Below, in pieces: positions 28,081 to 37,344 of a stretch of DNA of 39,268 nt (position 1 is the first letter of the stretch; the number at the start of each line of letters is the position of its first letter). Source of the stretch: a virus. A model generated the notes under the pieces. It did not search any database, was not told the origin of the DNA, and saw nothing but the letters and a program-made list of their open reading frames with translations. The stretch spans positions 1-39,268 of IMG/VR virus record IMGVR_UViG_3300035118_000190; one strand, given 5' to 3'. Made by a program: the position numbers and the translations under genes.

Positions 28081-30072
28081 TCATCCTTGCGTGACGACGG
28101 CGCCGGTTATCGGAGGCGGGATCAGGATCGGGGCGCCGTAGAGCGGCGCGCGCAGCTTCTGGCGGCGCATGTAGATGCCGCCGATCGCCAGCCCCGGCAC
28201 CGCGCTGACCGAGATGCCCAGCGTGCATTGCGTGAAGACGATCGGCTGCGACCAGGGCAGCGCGCGCTGGCGGAAGACCGACACTTGCGCGGCCCACTGG
28301 AATGCGTCCCAGGTTGCCGCTCCCCATTGCGTGGCAGGATCGCCGTCGCCTTCGAGCACGACCGCCCCGACGAGGCGCGCATTATTCTGATCGTTCATGG
28401 TGACCAGGGCTTTGAGCTGCGGCGGCAGCGCCATGCTCACCGCGGTCTCGCCGAGGTTGTTGAGGGTGAGTTCCTCGTTGGCCGGAAGCAGCACGGTCTT
28501 CAACTGGCACGCCAGCACCGCGGCGTTCTCGGTGTAGGTCGAGCTCAGCAGCGGCGTCACTTCGCTCGAGGAAAGCCCGGCATGAGTGGACGCCCCGCTC
28601 CACAGCGCCTGACCCCAGATAGCCTGACCCCAGAGCTCGGGAGCGGCGGGCTGGGTCGCCTGCACGACCACGAAGCCATGTCCGGAGGACGCGCCCGACG
28701 GCTCTTGCAGCGGCTGGATCTGCGCCGCCGGAAACGTGTGCGGGCCCGAGAACACCTTCTCGGACCAGTGATACCAGTATTCCTGATACGGCGCCGAGCT
28801 GATGGCCCCGTTCTGCACCGAGATCCGCATCACGTTCTGATTGTAAGCGGCGCACATGCGGGTCGGGTTGATCGCGCTTTGAAACGGGACCAGCACGCCC
28901 TCGCCATGCGCGCCGAGCGGCGGGTTGACCTGGCCGATGAAGTTGATGACGCGCAGGCCGTCGGGCGCGATGAAGGCCATGCCGTCGGGCGTCTGGCAGA
29001 TGGTGAGCGGCGCATTGGTGCCGACGCCGATGCCGAGCCCGTTGGCCGCGAGGTTGTTGGTCGCCGGGTCGCCGGTGATCTGATACATGTTGGAATCGCC
29101 TTGGAAGGCGATCAGCGCCTGCAGGATGCCGCTGCTTGACTGGTAGAGCGGCAGGCCGGCGAGCGCCGTGACCTTGAGGCCGTTCTGGAACAGCAGCGCC
29201 TGGGTGGCATTGGTGATCTGGCACGGCAGGGCGGCATCCGAGAACTGCACCCCGTTCTTCACCGCGTAATAGGCGCGGCCATTGAATTGCGCGACCGAGA
29301 CCGGCACGGCGGTGAGCGGGAAGCCGTTGGTGTTGCCGCTATCCCAGACCGGCGCCGCCATGGTGCCGCCCGCGATCGTCAGCGCGACGCCGGTCGCCGA
29401 GGCCGTCGCCGCTTGCGACAGGGTGAGGCTCATCCCGTCGGCGGCGATCGTCTTGATCGTCGTATTGGCCGGGATGCCGGCGCCAGCGATCGTCATGCCG
29501 TTCTGCCAGCCGGCTTGCAGCACATTGGCCGAGAGCCCGTCGATCAGCGCCGTTGCATGCGTGATGCCGGTATGCGTCGTATCGCTGAAGCCGGAGACAT
29601 CGATCCAGCCGAAGAACGGCGTCGCGCCGCCCGTGAAGCCGGGATGAGTGAGGATCACCCTCGTGGCGACTTGCTTCATGATCGGCGGGGTCCAGTCGCC
29701 GAAGACCGAGGGCGACAGCGGCAGCGACGCGGCGCCGCCGGGGATGCTGACAGGGACGAAAGCGCTGGTGGTGAGGTTCCAGCAGAACGGCACATCCTTG
29801 CCGGCATAAGGGCCGGATATGGCCGCGATCATCCCGTAGATGAAATGGCCGACCACGAGCAGCGCGCTGATCTGCGCCGCGCCGGCGGTGACCGGAGAGA
29901 AGTCCTCGACGATGAGCGTCGCGGCCGGGCGCGGCACGACGATGCCGCGATCGCCCGGCGACGGGATCAAGTTCTGCAACACCGACATGGCGCCGGCAAA
30001 CCCGAACGTCCCATCCTTCGTGTCGGACAGACCGCGCGGCCCGATCCGGATGACGCTCGAGTTGCGCTGCAT
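28081..30072 (-). CDS. Tail hub/nozzle protein, P22 gp10-like by context, 663 aa
   Basis: Beta-rich throughout, with repeated blade-like segments (NGRAYYAVKNGVQFSD; LIAFQGDSNMYQITGD; GMAFIAPDGLRVINFIG), as in P22 gp10-type tail proteins. Longer than gp10 (about 470 residues), with an extra domain at about 170-235. Follows the gp4-like adaptor and HNH genes and precedes the fibres, so a nozzle that carries them is likely. Assignment by pattern and order. Confidence 0.6.
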   Translation of the reverse strand: MQRNSSVIRIGPRGLSDTKDGTFGFAGAMSVLQNLIPSPGDRGIVVPRPAATLIVEDFSPVTAGAAQISALLVVGHFIYGMIAAISGPYAGKDVPFCWNLTTSAFVPVSIPGGAASLPLSPSVFGDWTPPIMKQVATRVILTHPGFTGGATPFFGWIDVSGFSDTTHTGITHATALIDGLSANVLQAGWQNGMTIAGAGIPANTTIKTIAADGMSLTLSQAATASATGVALTIAGGTMAAPVWDSGNTNGFPLTAVPVSVAQFNGRAYYAVKNGVQFSDAALPCQITNATQALLFQNGLKVTALAGLPLYQSSSGILQALIAFQGDSNMYQITGDPATNNLAANGLGIGVGTNAPLTICQTPDGMAFIAPDGLRVINFIGQVNPPLGAHGEGVLVPFQSAINPTRMCAAYNQNVMRISVQNGAISSAPYQEYWYHWSEKVFSGPHTFPAAQIQPLQEPSGASSGHGFVVVQATQPAAPELWGQAIWGQALWSGASTHAGLSSSEVTPLLSSTYTENAAVLACQLKTVLLPANEELTLNNLGETAVSMALPPQLKALVTMNDQNNARLVGAVVLEGDGDPATQWGAATWDAFQWAAQVSVFRQRALPWSQPIVFTQCTLGISVSAVPGLAIGGIYMRRQKLRAPLYGAPILIPPPITGAVVTQG

Positions 30073-30073
30073 G

Positions 30074-30616
30074 TTACCAGCCGGTCGGCTCTAGGCGGCC
30101 CGCCAGATCGAGCAAGCGGACGGCGGCAAGATGGCCTTCCTCGATCCTCACGTAGCGCGCGATTGCAGTAAGCTCGCTGCCCGTTCCGTTGTTTTTGATG
30201 TGGTTCGCACGATTTGAAATGATGCGAACATTGCCTCGCACATAGCCGAGTTCTGGAACGATACGATCGAGAGATGGGGAAGTGCGGTTCTGGGACGCGC
30301 GCTTGCCGACGCCCCATTCAAACCGGAGGCCGAGCACGGGGCAAAATTCGGGAATGACGATGTCCTGCTCTGTCAGAGCGAACGGAACGCCAAGTTTTTT
30401 GGCGCGGTTGCGCGCGTGGTTCAAGAGATACCTTGCGGGATTTCGCGCACGGTAGAAGTGCCTTATCGACGCGTGCTTTTCAGGATTGGTGGCGCGATCC
30501 TTCGCCACCCATTCCCGATTGCTTTTACGCGCCCATTCCGGATGAGTCGCCTTGTAGGCACGCGTGGAAGCGCGATGCTTTTCTGGATCACGCCAATATT
30601 CAGATTTTGCCGGCAT
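30074..30616 (-). CDS. HNH/EndoVII-type homing endonuclease, 180 aa
   Basis: The N-terminal 80 residues are basic, helical repeats (YWRDPEKHRASTRAYKATHP) typical of the DNA-binding part of free-standing phage endonucleases. The nuclease part has FCPVLGLRFEWG, then SPSLDRIVPELGYVRGNVRI and SNRANHIKNN, the usual signature. It lies between the adaptor and nozzle genes with almost no spacing, so it looks inserted in the late operon without breaking a gene. Confidence 0.8.
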   Translation of the reverse strand: MPAKSEYWRDPEKHRASTRAYKATHPEWARKSNREWVAKDRATNPEKHASIRHFYRARNPARYLLNHARNRAKKLGVPFALTEQDIVIPEFCPVLGLRFEWGVGKRASQNRTSPSLDRIVPELGYVRGNVRIISNRANHIKNNGTGSELTAIARYVRIEEGHLAAVRLLDLAGRLEPTGW

Positions 30617-30617
30617 T

Positions 30618-31343
30618 TCAAAAGCCCACGGTTTTTGTGTTTGGCAGCGAGGAAAAATTCCGGCTGAAGCGGCGGCGGTCGAGTGTCACGCGCTTGCTGC
30701 GGTTGGCGTTGTCGTCCTTCATCTGGAGATAGCTGCGCAGCACCTCCTCGGCCTGGGCGTAGAAGCCGGCGGCGCGATCGTCGTCGTTGAGATCCATCAG
30801 GATCGAGGAGAGCTGCTTGACGAGGTAGCGCGTGTTCGGGAACCACGGCGCGGTGGCGCTGGTCTCGGGCGTGTCGATGTCGGGCATCTGCGCGCAGTAG
30901 CGCACCATGCAGGGATAGGCGCCGGACGCGCCCGGCCACACCACCGCGACCGGCGGCGTCTGGCTCATATCGGTGGCGAAGATATAGGGGTAGGCCTGGT
31001 TGCCGGCCTGCTGCACGTACCAGTCGTATTCCGAGAGATCGACCGGGATCATCGGATACGGCACCTTCTGCAAGAACCACATCACGTCGTCTTTCTTGCA
31101 GCGCAGGAAATCGTCCGGCAGCGGGTAGGGACCACCGCCGGCCTGGATGTTCGGGTAGGCCGGGTTCACCACCTGCGAGGTGAGGAAGTTGAAGTTGAAA
31201 GTCTTCTTGGCAACGTCGAAATCGTAGGTCTGGCACAGGTCCGAGAGGATCGAGTTAAGCAGTTGCCCGGCCTGCGCGGTGTAGCCCGGCACCCGCGCCG
31301 TCTGGCACGCGAGCGTGACGATCTGCGCGCTGGTGAGCGACAT
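30618..31343 (-). CDS. Head-to-tail adaptor, P22 gp4-like, 241 aa
   Basis: Starts MSLTSAQIVTLACQTARVPG, then QLLNSILSDLCQTYDFDVA, followed by a beta region (PLPDDFLRCKKDDVMWF) and a C-terminal helix (AQAEEVLRSYLQMKDD). This is the style of podovirus tail accessory/adaptor proteins that bind under the portal. Stop of the upstream gene adjoins the ATG. Confidence 0.6.
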   Translation of the reverse strand: MSLTSAQIVTLACQTARVPGYTAQAGQLLNSILSDLCQTYDFDVAKKTFNFNFLTSQVVNPAYPNIQAGGGPYPLPDDFLRCKKDDVMWFLQKVPYPMIPVDLSEYDWYVQQAGNQAYPYIFATDMSQTPPVAVVWPGASGAYPCMVRYCAQMPDIDTPETSATAPWFPNTRYLVKQLSSILMDLNDDDRAAGFYAQAEEVLRSYLQMKDDNANRSKRVTLDRRRFSRNFSSLPNTKTVGF

Positions 31344-31955
31344 TCACGCCCGCTCCTCCGTGATGGCCCGCTTCTGCTCGACCTGCTTGCGCAAGCGCGC
31401 GATCAGCTTCTGCTGGCGGCGCAGATTGACCTGGAGGTTGTTGAGCGCGACCGTGCGCTCGGCCTCGAGCTTGTCCTTATCGGCCTGGACCTCGGCGGCG
31501 GTCTTCTCCATCCGGTCGAGGCGCTGCTTGGTGATGTTGCCCGGCTTGTACGCGCCGCGCTTGTCGCTGCGCGCATGCTCCTGGCGCGCTTCCTGGTCGG
31601 TGACGGCGGCCAGACGCCGCGCCTCCTCGAGCTTGGCGTCGAGGGGGATAATCTTGCGCTGGTGATCGCGCTCGGCCTCGTCGTGGTCGGCCTGGAAGGT
31701 CGCGGCCTGCTCCTCGGCCTGCACGATCAGCTCTTCGAGCTCGACGATCTCGTGCCGCGCCTTCTGGCGGGTGAGCGCGGCGTCGATCTGGTCGAGGCGG
31801 TCATGGAAGAGCTTGGGATCGCCGCTTTGCGGGAAGTCGGTGAGGATGCGCGCCTGGCGGTCCTTGCCGATGTTCACCGTCCACTCGACGTTGAACACCT
31901 TGTCGTCACGTTGCTGCTGCGGCAGATGGGCGATCTTCTCGTTGGGGTCGGGCAT
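31344..31955 (-). CDS. Coiled-coil virion protein, 203 aa
   Basis: After an N-terminal domain (DDKVFNVEWTVNIGKDRQA), residues about 50-200 form almost continuous charged coiled coil (LEELIVQAEEQAATFQADHD). No family recognised. Head-completion region of the operon. Confidence 0.6.
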   Translation of the reverse strand: MPDPNEKIAHLPQQQRDDKVFNVEWTVNIGKDRQARILTDFPQSGDPKLFHDRLDQIDAALTRQKARHEIVELEELIVQAEEQAATFQADHDEAERDHQRKIIPLDAKLEEARRLAAVTDQEARQEHARSDKRGAYKPGNITKQRLDRMEKTAAEVQADKDKLEAERTVALNNLQVNLRRQQKLIARLRKQVEQKRAITEERA

Positions 31956-32546
31956 TTATGCTTCCCCTGCAGCTGAGACGGTGCGGCCGTCGCTGACCCG
32001 TCCGGTGACGACATCGACGAAGCGGCCATCCGGCAGTTGGCGGTTGCGCTTCTTGCCGTCGATCTCGTTCTGGTGCCGGCGCATCCACTGCATGGTTTCG
32101 CGCAGTTGGTTGCCGACATGGCGCTTCTCGACATAGGTCTGGCCGTGGATGTAGCACTGGCCGTTCGGCTGATTGAACTGGATCCACGGCACGTTGGAGA
32201 ATTCGGGGATATCGATGGTGATGCGCACCATGTCCGACAGCACGCCGTTCAGGTGCTCGTTGTCGGCCATCGAGAGCTGCTCGCGGGCCTTCTTCTTCTC
32301 CGCGGCAAGCACCTTGTCTTTCAGCTTGGTCTTGAACTCGCGCTCGGCATCCTTGCGGGCTCGGTAGCGGAGCTCCTCGATCTCCTTGGCGCTGAGCGTC
32401 GGCACGCCGGCGGTCTCGGCCGCGTCGGGCTCGACGGTGGGCTCGGGCGCAGGAAGCGGCGTCTCCTCGGCGCCGAGGGGCATGTCCTCGACCGGCGGCT
32501 CGGCGGCGGGGATTGCGGGCGGCTCGGGTGGCGGTTTTGCTGCCAT
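31956..32546 (-). CDS. Head-region protein with Pro/Glu-rich start, 196 aa
   Basis: Pro/Glu-rich first 50 residues, basic helix (about 55-90), then a domain with DMVRITIDIPEFSNVPWIQF and GQCYIHGQTYVEKRHVGNQL. The stop abuts the next start (TAAATG). Similar proteins follow N4-gp56-type capsid genes in other phages as far as I recall. Function unknown. Confidence 0.6.
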   Translation of the reverse strand: MAAKPPPEPPAIPAAEPPVEDMPLGAEETPLPAPEPTVEPDAAETAGVPTLSAKEIEELRYRARKDAEREFKTKLKDKVLAAEKKKAREQLSMADNEHLNGVLSDMVRITIDIPEFSNVPWIQFNQPNGQCYIHGQTYVEKRHVGNQLRETMQWMRRHQNEIDGKKRNRQLPDGRFVDVVTGRVSDGRTVSAAGEA

Positions 32547-32560
32547 GAGGCTTTCCTCTT

Positions 32561-32866
32561 TCAGGTGTGGGTCCAGGACGTGCCGCCGGCGGCGATCGCC
32601 TGGCGCGAGATCAGGATCGGCCAGCCGCTGCTGTCGGTGGCGACGTAATCGCCGGGGAGCACTTGCAGCACGCCGCGGTTCGGGATGTAGAGCAGGCCGG
32701 TGCGGGCGAAGGCGCCGGGCCAGGCCCGGGTGCTGCCAGCGGCGAGCACCTTGTCATCGAGGATGGCCTGCTGGATCGTGGCGATGTCCGCATCCGACAG
32801 CGACCGCTGGAAGCTGACCGCCGCGAGCGTGCCGGTGCCGTTCGTGCCGAGAGTGACTGTTGCCAT
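32561..32866 (-). CDS. Small protein after the capsid gene, 101 aa
   Basis: Beta-rich start (MATVTLGTNGTGTLAAVSF) and end (VLQVLPGDYVATDSSGWPIL). AGGAGAG precedes the ATG. Size and position fit a capsid decoration or head-completion protein, not proven. Confidence 0.6.
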   Translation of the reverse strand: MATVTLGTNGTGTLAAVSFQRSLSDADIATIQQAILDDKVLAAGSTRAWPGAFARTGLLYIPNRGVLQVLPGDYVATDSSGWPILISRQAIAAGGTSWTHT

Positions 32867-32894
32867 CGAATATCTCTCCTAGTATTCGCAAGTA

Positions 32895-34307
32895 TCATCC
32901 GAAGGCAGCAGAGAAAGCAGAAGAACTCTCTATGCGAGCAAAGAACAGATTATTTTCCAAAAGTGTGCCGTACATGACCTTCCAACCGACTACTCTTACT
33001 TGATTGAGCGGATCGGATTTATCGGGCTTGTCGAGCCAGCTAATCTTGACTTCGTCGAGCGAGACCTGGCCGTAAGCGCCGCGCCCGATGATGAAGGTGG
33101 GGTAAACGGTGACGCCGCTGGCGGGCGCGGCGGGCGGCACCTGGGCCTGGCCGATGCCGGTGATGACGACGGTCTGGTTCGGGGCGAGCTGGGTGGCTTG
33201 CCCGGACATCGGGCCGACCGTCGGCCCCGCGGCGCTGAGGCCGAGATTGGCGGGCGAGGCGGTGGTGCCGATATAGACGCTGAAGGTGTAGCCGCTGAGC
33301 GCGGGCAGCGTGACGTTGACCGAGCCGGTGGCCGGGACGGTGGTGATCGCCGCCGACACCGCATAGACGCGGCTCTCGTACTGGTTCTGCCCGTCCGAGG
33401 CCGTGGCCTGGATATAATACGTTCCGGCGCCGAGCGTGCCGGTGCCGCCGCCGCCGGCGGAGCCGTTGAGGGCCGAGACCCCGACCCAGCTCGGCAGCAT
33501 GTTGGAATGGCACATGCGGGTGCCGCGCCACGAGCCGTATTCGTAATTGTAGAGCTTGTTGATGTCGCTGTAGGACCAGGCGAGCACGACGGTGTTGTTC
33601 TCGGCGAAGTCGGCGAGCACGAAGTCGTTGCCGACCAGCACGTAATGCGGCGAGGCGTAGTTGGCGAGCTTGCGCAGCGCCTCGCTATGCGCGTCGATCT
33701 TCTCGTCGGTCAGGGTCTGCCCGTCGAACATCGGCGCGCCGATGTTGGAGAGTGCGGCGACGGTGCGGTTGATGGTGTGCGGGTCGAGCACGTCGGCGGC
33801 GACCAGCGCCGCGCGCGAGCCTTTGCTGTTGGGGAAGTTGACCTGGGTGCCGGCGAGCAGCGAGTTCCAGGTGTTGCGGTCGAGGGTCTCGCCGATCTGC
33901 AGCCCGAGCACGAAGTTGGCTTGCTTCATCACCGGATGTTTAACCGTCAATTCCGCCACGTCGGTGAGGCGGATGAGGTCGCCCCATTGCTGCGCGGTCG
34001 CGGTGACCTGCGAGATGGTGAGCGACTGGCCCAAGGGTGGCACGCCTTCGGAGAGCGGCGCCTGGGGAAGCGAAATGCGGTTGAAGCGGGTGCCGGTGTA
34101 AGTGACGCCGCGGCCTTTGGGGAGGGTGAGCGGGTCGCCGAGCTGGAAGCCGACGAGCTGGCGCTGCGCCAATGGCAGCACCTCGTCCTGGATGAAGTTC
34201 TCGATGTCGGCCGTGAACTGGCCGGAAGCATTGGTGACGTAGGCGATGTTGGGCGAGTGGTAGCCGCCGAACTCGTCGATGCGCCGGTCGAGGCCGAACA
34301 TATTCAT
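32895..34307 (-). CDS. N4-gp56-type major capsid protein with inserted Ig-like domain, 470 aa
   Basis: The HK97-like shell protein of the N4-gp56 group: LPLAQRQLVGFQLGDPLTLP, QVTATAQQWGDLIRLTDVAE, KQANFVLGLQIGETLDRNTW, and IIGRGAYGQVSLDEVKISW near the end. Between about residues 280 and 398 a beta-rich, Ig-like segment is inserted (TLGAGTYYIQATASDG; SGYTFSVYIGTTASPANLG). The ATG at 34307 has GGAGG six bases before it and is preferred to the GTG at 34313. Confidence 0.85.
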   Translation of the reverse strand: MNMFGLDRRIDEFGGYHSPNIAYVTNASGQFTADIENFIQDEVLPLAQRQLVGFQLGDPLTLPKGRGVTYTGTRFNRISLPQAPLSEGVPPLGQSLTISQVTATAQQWGDLIRLTDVAELTVKHPVMKQANFVLGLQIGETLDRNTWNSLLAGTQVNFPNSKGSRAALVAADVLDPHTINRTVAALSNIGAPMFDGQTLTDEKIDAHSEALRKLANYASPHYVLVGNDFVLADFAENNTVVLAWSYSDINKLYNYEYGSWRGTRMCHSNMLPSWVGVSALNGSAGGGGTGTLGAGTYYIQATASDGQNQYESRVYAVSAAITTVPATGSVNVTLPALSGYTFSVYIGTTASPANLGLSAAGPTVGPMSGQATQLAPNQTVVITGIGQAQVPPAAPASGVTVYPTFIIGRGAYGQVSLDEVKISWLDKPDKSDPLNQVRVVGWKVMYGTLLENNLFFARIESSSAFSAAFG

Positions 34308-34344
34308 CTTCACCCTCCTCAGCGAGGAGAGCGAAGCCGCCTCC

Positions 34345-35070
34345 TCAGAATGTCACATCCGTCAGCCGGTCGGCGGCGGACTTGCCTTTCTTGCCGCGCT
34401 GCGCCGGGACATCGCTGCGTCCGGCGCCGGCTCGGGTCGTCTCGCGCTGCCGGCGCGCATCCGCCTGGCGGCGCTGCTTGTCGGCGGCCTTGGGGGCTTG
34501 CTTCATCATCGCGTCTCCGATCGCCCATCTGAGGATCGTGGAGCGCTCGACAAAGCCGCCGCCCTTGAAGGTCTCTTCGAAGCGGCGCTCGACCTCGGCC
34601 TCGTAGCGGCTGAGGTTTGGCTTCTCCGCCATGAGCGCGCGGAACTCCGAGCGATCCATCCGGGCCGCGACGCGCCGCTCCGCCTGAGCGATCCGGTCCG
34701 TCGTCTGGCGCTCGTTGCGATCGATCAGATACGCCGCCCGCTCGTCGGGCGTCATCAGCGCGAGGCGGTCGCGTTCGGCTTGCTCTTGGGCGGCGCGGTC
34801 GGGCTGGTGGGTGCCGGTCCGGCGCATCGCTTCGAGCTCGCCCTCGAGCCGCGCGGCCCGAAGCTCGGCCTCTTGCGCGCGGCGGCGAACGTTCTCGCTG
34901 CGGGATGGTCGTCGCGGCTCGGGGTCGGCGTCTTCGTCCGAAGCCGGCTCGGCGTCGGGATCGGTGTCCTCCTCGGCTTCCGGCGCATCGCCTTCGGCCG
35001 GGGCCTCGATCTCGTCGTCATCGCCAGGGGTCTCGGTCGAAAGGTCTTCGACCTCGGGATCGTCGGCCAT
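34345..35070 (-). CDS. Capsid scaffolding protein, 241 aa
   Basis: Highly acidic N-terminus (about 1-55), central coiled coil (ENVRRRAQEAELRAARLEGE), basic C-terminal segment (KAADKQRRQADARRQRE): the charge layout of phage scaffolds that bind capsid protein by a basic tail. Directly before the capsid gene, with GGAGGAGAG adjoining the ATG. Confidence 0.75.
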   Translation of the reverse strand: MADDPEVEDLSTETPGDDDEIEAPAEGDAPEAEEDTDPDAEPASDEDADPEPRRPSRSENVRRRAQEAELRAARLEGELEAMRRTGTHQPDRAAQEQAERDRLALMTPDERAAYLIDRNERQTTDRIAQAERRVAARMDRSEFRALMAEKPNLSRYEAEVERRFEETFKGGGFVERSTILRWAIGDAMMKQAPKAADKQRRQADARRQRETTRAGAGRSDVPAQRGKKGKSAADRLTDVTF

Positions 35071-35148
35071 CTCTCCTCCAGCCGCATTACGGGCGGCGAG
35101 CTCGCGGGGGTCGGCCCCGGTGACGAGGGGCCAGCTCGATGGGGTGGA

Positions 35149-35178
35149 ATTTCACACAGGAATTTGTGGAGAAGTCAA
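35149..35178 (-). promoter_or_regulatory. Candidate internal promoter for scaffold and capsid genes
   Basis: On the minus strand TTGACT (35178-35173), 18 bp, TGAAAT (35154-35149), in a 174-bp gap between portal and scaffold genes. The gap also holds an AT-run at 35220-35229. Such gaps are rare in this otherwise packed operon. Confidence 0.5.
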
Positions 35179-35244
35179 GGGCTAACCACAAGCGGCGGGC
35201 CGGGAAGCCGCGCGCGCTACATATATATATGTGTGGTTGCCCGA

Positions 35245-37344
35245 TCAGGTCCGGCGCGGCATGCCCACGGCGCCGGCGGCCGGCATGGCGTCGGGCCGGA
35301 TCATGCCGGGCGGGCCGCGGTTGACCTGGGGGCCTTGAGGCTGCGCCCCCGGCGGGCTCTGCCCCGGCGTGCCGGGCCCGGCGCCGCCCGGCATTCCGGG
35401 CTGGCCCTGGGGCTGCGCCGCCGCTTGCGCCTTTTGCGCCATGCTCATCTGGTGCATCAGGATATGCACCCGGTAGGCGCCGGTCGGATCGCCGCCCTCT
35501 TTCATCGCCTCGAGATGCGACGGCAAGTGTCCGGCGTCGTCGTCGAAGGGCGAGACCCGGACCTCGAAGCCGTCCGCGAGCATGCCGTTCTCGATCTCGG
35601 GGTCGATCGAGAGCTGGCTCTTCACGTCCTTGAAGATCAGCGGCGCGTCGCGCGGCCCGAAGGCCGACATCACCAGCCGCTCCATCGGCACCACCAGCGA
35701 CAGCTCGTAGCCCTTGTAGAGCTGCGGCGGCACGCCGCGCACCACGTTGATGGCGGCGATCTGCTGCTGGATCTGGGCCGCGTTGCGCGCCTGCTCGATG
35801 CCGAACCAGCGGAACTCGTAGCGCTTGCCCATCTGGACCGGCTTCACTTGCTCCATCTTGGCGCGCACGCCCATCGAGCCGAAGGCGCGGATCGTCACCT
35901 CGGTGGTCCGGAACTGCGCGTCGTACTCCATGAAGCGCTCGATCAGCGGCGTCCAAACGCCCTCTTCCTGCACGGTGACGACATCCGAGGTGGTGAGGAT
36001 GTCCACTTGCTGTTCCATGGCCACTTCGGCCTGGTTGCGCTTGGAGCCCGGCTTGCCGCTCTGCTGCGGCACCATCGACGGGTTGACGCCCAAGGTCTCG
36101 AACACTTCCGACTTCGAGGCCGCGACGATCTGGAAAGCGTCGCGCCACAGCGGCGGGAACGAGGCGAACTGCGTGTCCTTCGGGCTGGTCTCCCACACCG
36201 CCGCCAGATCGAGGATCATCGAGCCGACGCGCGGGTTCTTCTCCGGGTCGGTCATGATGATCGGCAAGAGCGCGTAGGTCGCGCTGTCCATGCCTTCGTT
36301 AATCACGTCGTTGGCGCCGTACTGCATCGGCGCGCACGGCATCACGAGGCTCTGCCCTTTGGCGATGCCGAGATTGTCCACCGGCACCGACAGCAGCGGG
36401 CACTTGTCGCACCAATAAGGGTTGCGCTTGGCCCCCAGGATCTTCTCGTCGCCGCCGCCGAAATACACCCGGCACAGCTTCAACACGCCATCGACTTTGA
36501 GCCGCGTCCAGGTCTCGTAGCCGAGATAGTACTTGCCCTTGTCCTTGATGCCGGCGGCGTCCACCAGCTCCTTGCGCGTATCCGTGCGGCCCGAGCTCTC
36601 GACCTTGCGCATCCCTTTCATCAGGGTTTCGCCGGTATCGCCGGCGATCTCGCCGCCATCGATCATCTCGCGCAGCCGCCCCTTCGACCAGCGCCGCAGC
36701 ACCGTCACATGCCCGCCCAGCGCCAGCGCCTCCTCGACGCCCGCGGCGGTCGCCGGATGGATCAGCACATCGGCGTCGGGCAGTACCTCGACCTCGGGGC
36801 CCTCGTCCCACACCGTCTCTTCGTGGATGTCCTCGATCTCCTCGGCGTCGGGCACGGCCATGCCGTCCATCTCGACCGGCCGCGTCTCCGCCCACACCAC
36901 GTCGCGCCGGGTGCGCTGCCACGACACATACACATTATACTGGCCCTCGACGTCGCCGTACTTGTTGAGGGTCGGCGCCACCTTGGTGCGCAGCTTGGCC
37001 TTGCGCACGTAATGCTCGGCCAGCGCCATCAGCGCCGCCGGCTGCTCGCCGTCCTCGTCGATGACCTCGACGCAGCGCCCGGCGCGGGGAAAGATCTGGT
37101 TGGTGAAGCGGGTCTTCCTCGCATTGATCGCGTTGTGCACGATCGGCACGAAGATGCGGCTGTTGCCCTGGTAGGACTGGTTCGAGCCGAGCTTGCAGTT
37201 GTAGATGTCCCAGTAGTCGATCTGGTCGTCGGTGCGCTCGTGCTGCGCGATGAAGCCTTCCTCGACCTCCTTGTAGATCTCCAAGAGCCGCTCGCGGATG
37301 CGCTTCCGATCCGAGAGCTCGTCGTCGCGCACCATCGCCATCAT
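35245..37344 (-). CDS. Portal protein, 699 aa
   Basis: Large podovirus portal that forms the ring for DNA entry. Segments include RKRIRERLLEIYKEVEEGFI, NSRIFVPIVHNAINARKTRF, HYVRKAKLRTKVAPTLNKYG, and the acidic middle region; the C-terminal 80 residues are Pro/Gly/Gln-rich and probably disordered. The ATG at 37344 overlaps the terL stop (ATGA), so the much longer upstream extension is rejected. Confidence 0.82.
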   Translation of the reverse strand: MMAMVRDDELSDRKRIRERLLEIYKEVEEGFIAQHERTDDQIDYWDIYNCKLGSNQSYQGNSRIFVPIVHNAINARKTRFTNQIFPRAGRCVEVIDEDGEQPAALMALAEHYVRKAKLRTKVAPTLNKYGDVEGQYNVYVSWQRTRRDVVWAETRPVEMDGMAVPDAEEIEDIHEETVWDEGPEVEVLPDADVLIHPATAAGVEEALALGGHVTVLRRWSKGRLREMIDGGEIAGDTGETLMKGMRKVESSGRTDTRKELVDAAGIKDKGKYYLGYETWTRLKVDGVLKLCRVYFGGGDEKILGAKRNPYWCDKCPLLSVPVDNLGIAKGQSLVMPCAPMQYGANDVINEGMDSATYALLPIIMTDPEKNPRVGSMILDLAAVWETSPKDTQFASFPPLWRDAFQIVAASKSEVFETLGVNPSMVPQQSGKPGSKRNQAEVAMEQQVDILTTSDVVTVQEEGVWTPLIERFMEYDAQFRTTEVTIRAFGSMGVRAKMEQVKPVQMGKRYEFRWFGIEQARNAAQIQQQIAAINVVRGVPPQLYKGYELSLVVPMERLVMSAFGPRDAPLIFKDVKSQLSIDPEIENGMLADGFEVRVSPFDDDAGHLPSHLEAMKEGGDPTGAYRVHILMHQMSMAQKAQAAAQPQGQPGMPGGAGPGTPGQSPPGAQPQGPQVNRGPPGMIRPDAMPAAGAVGMPRRT

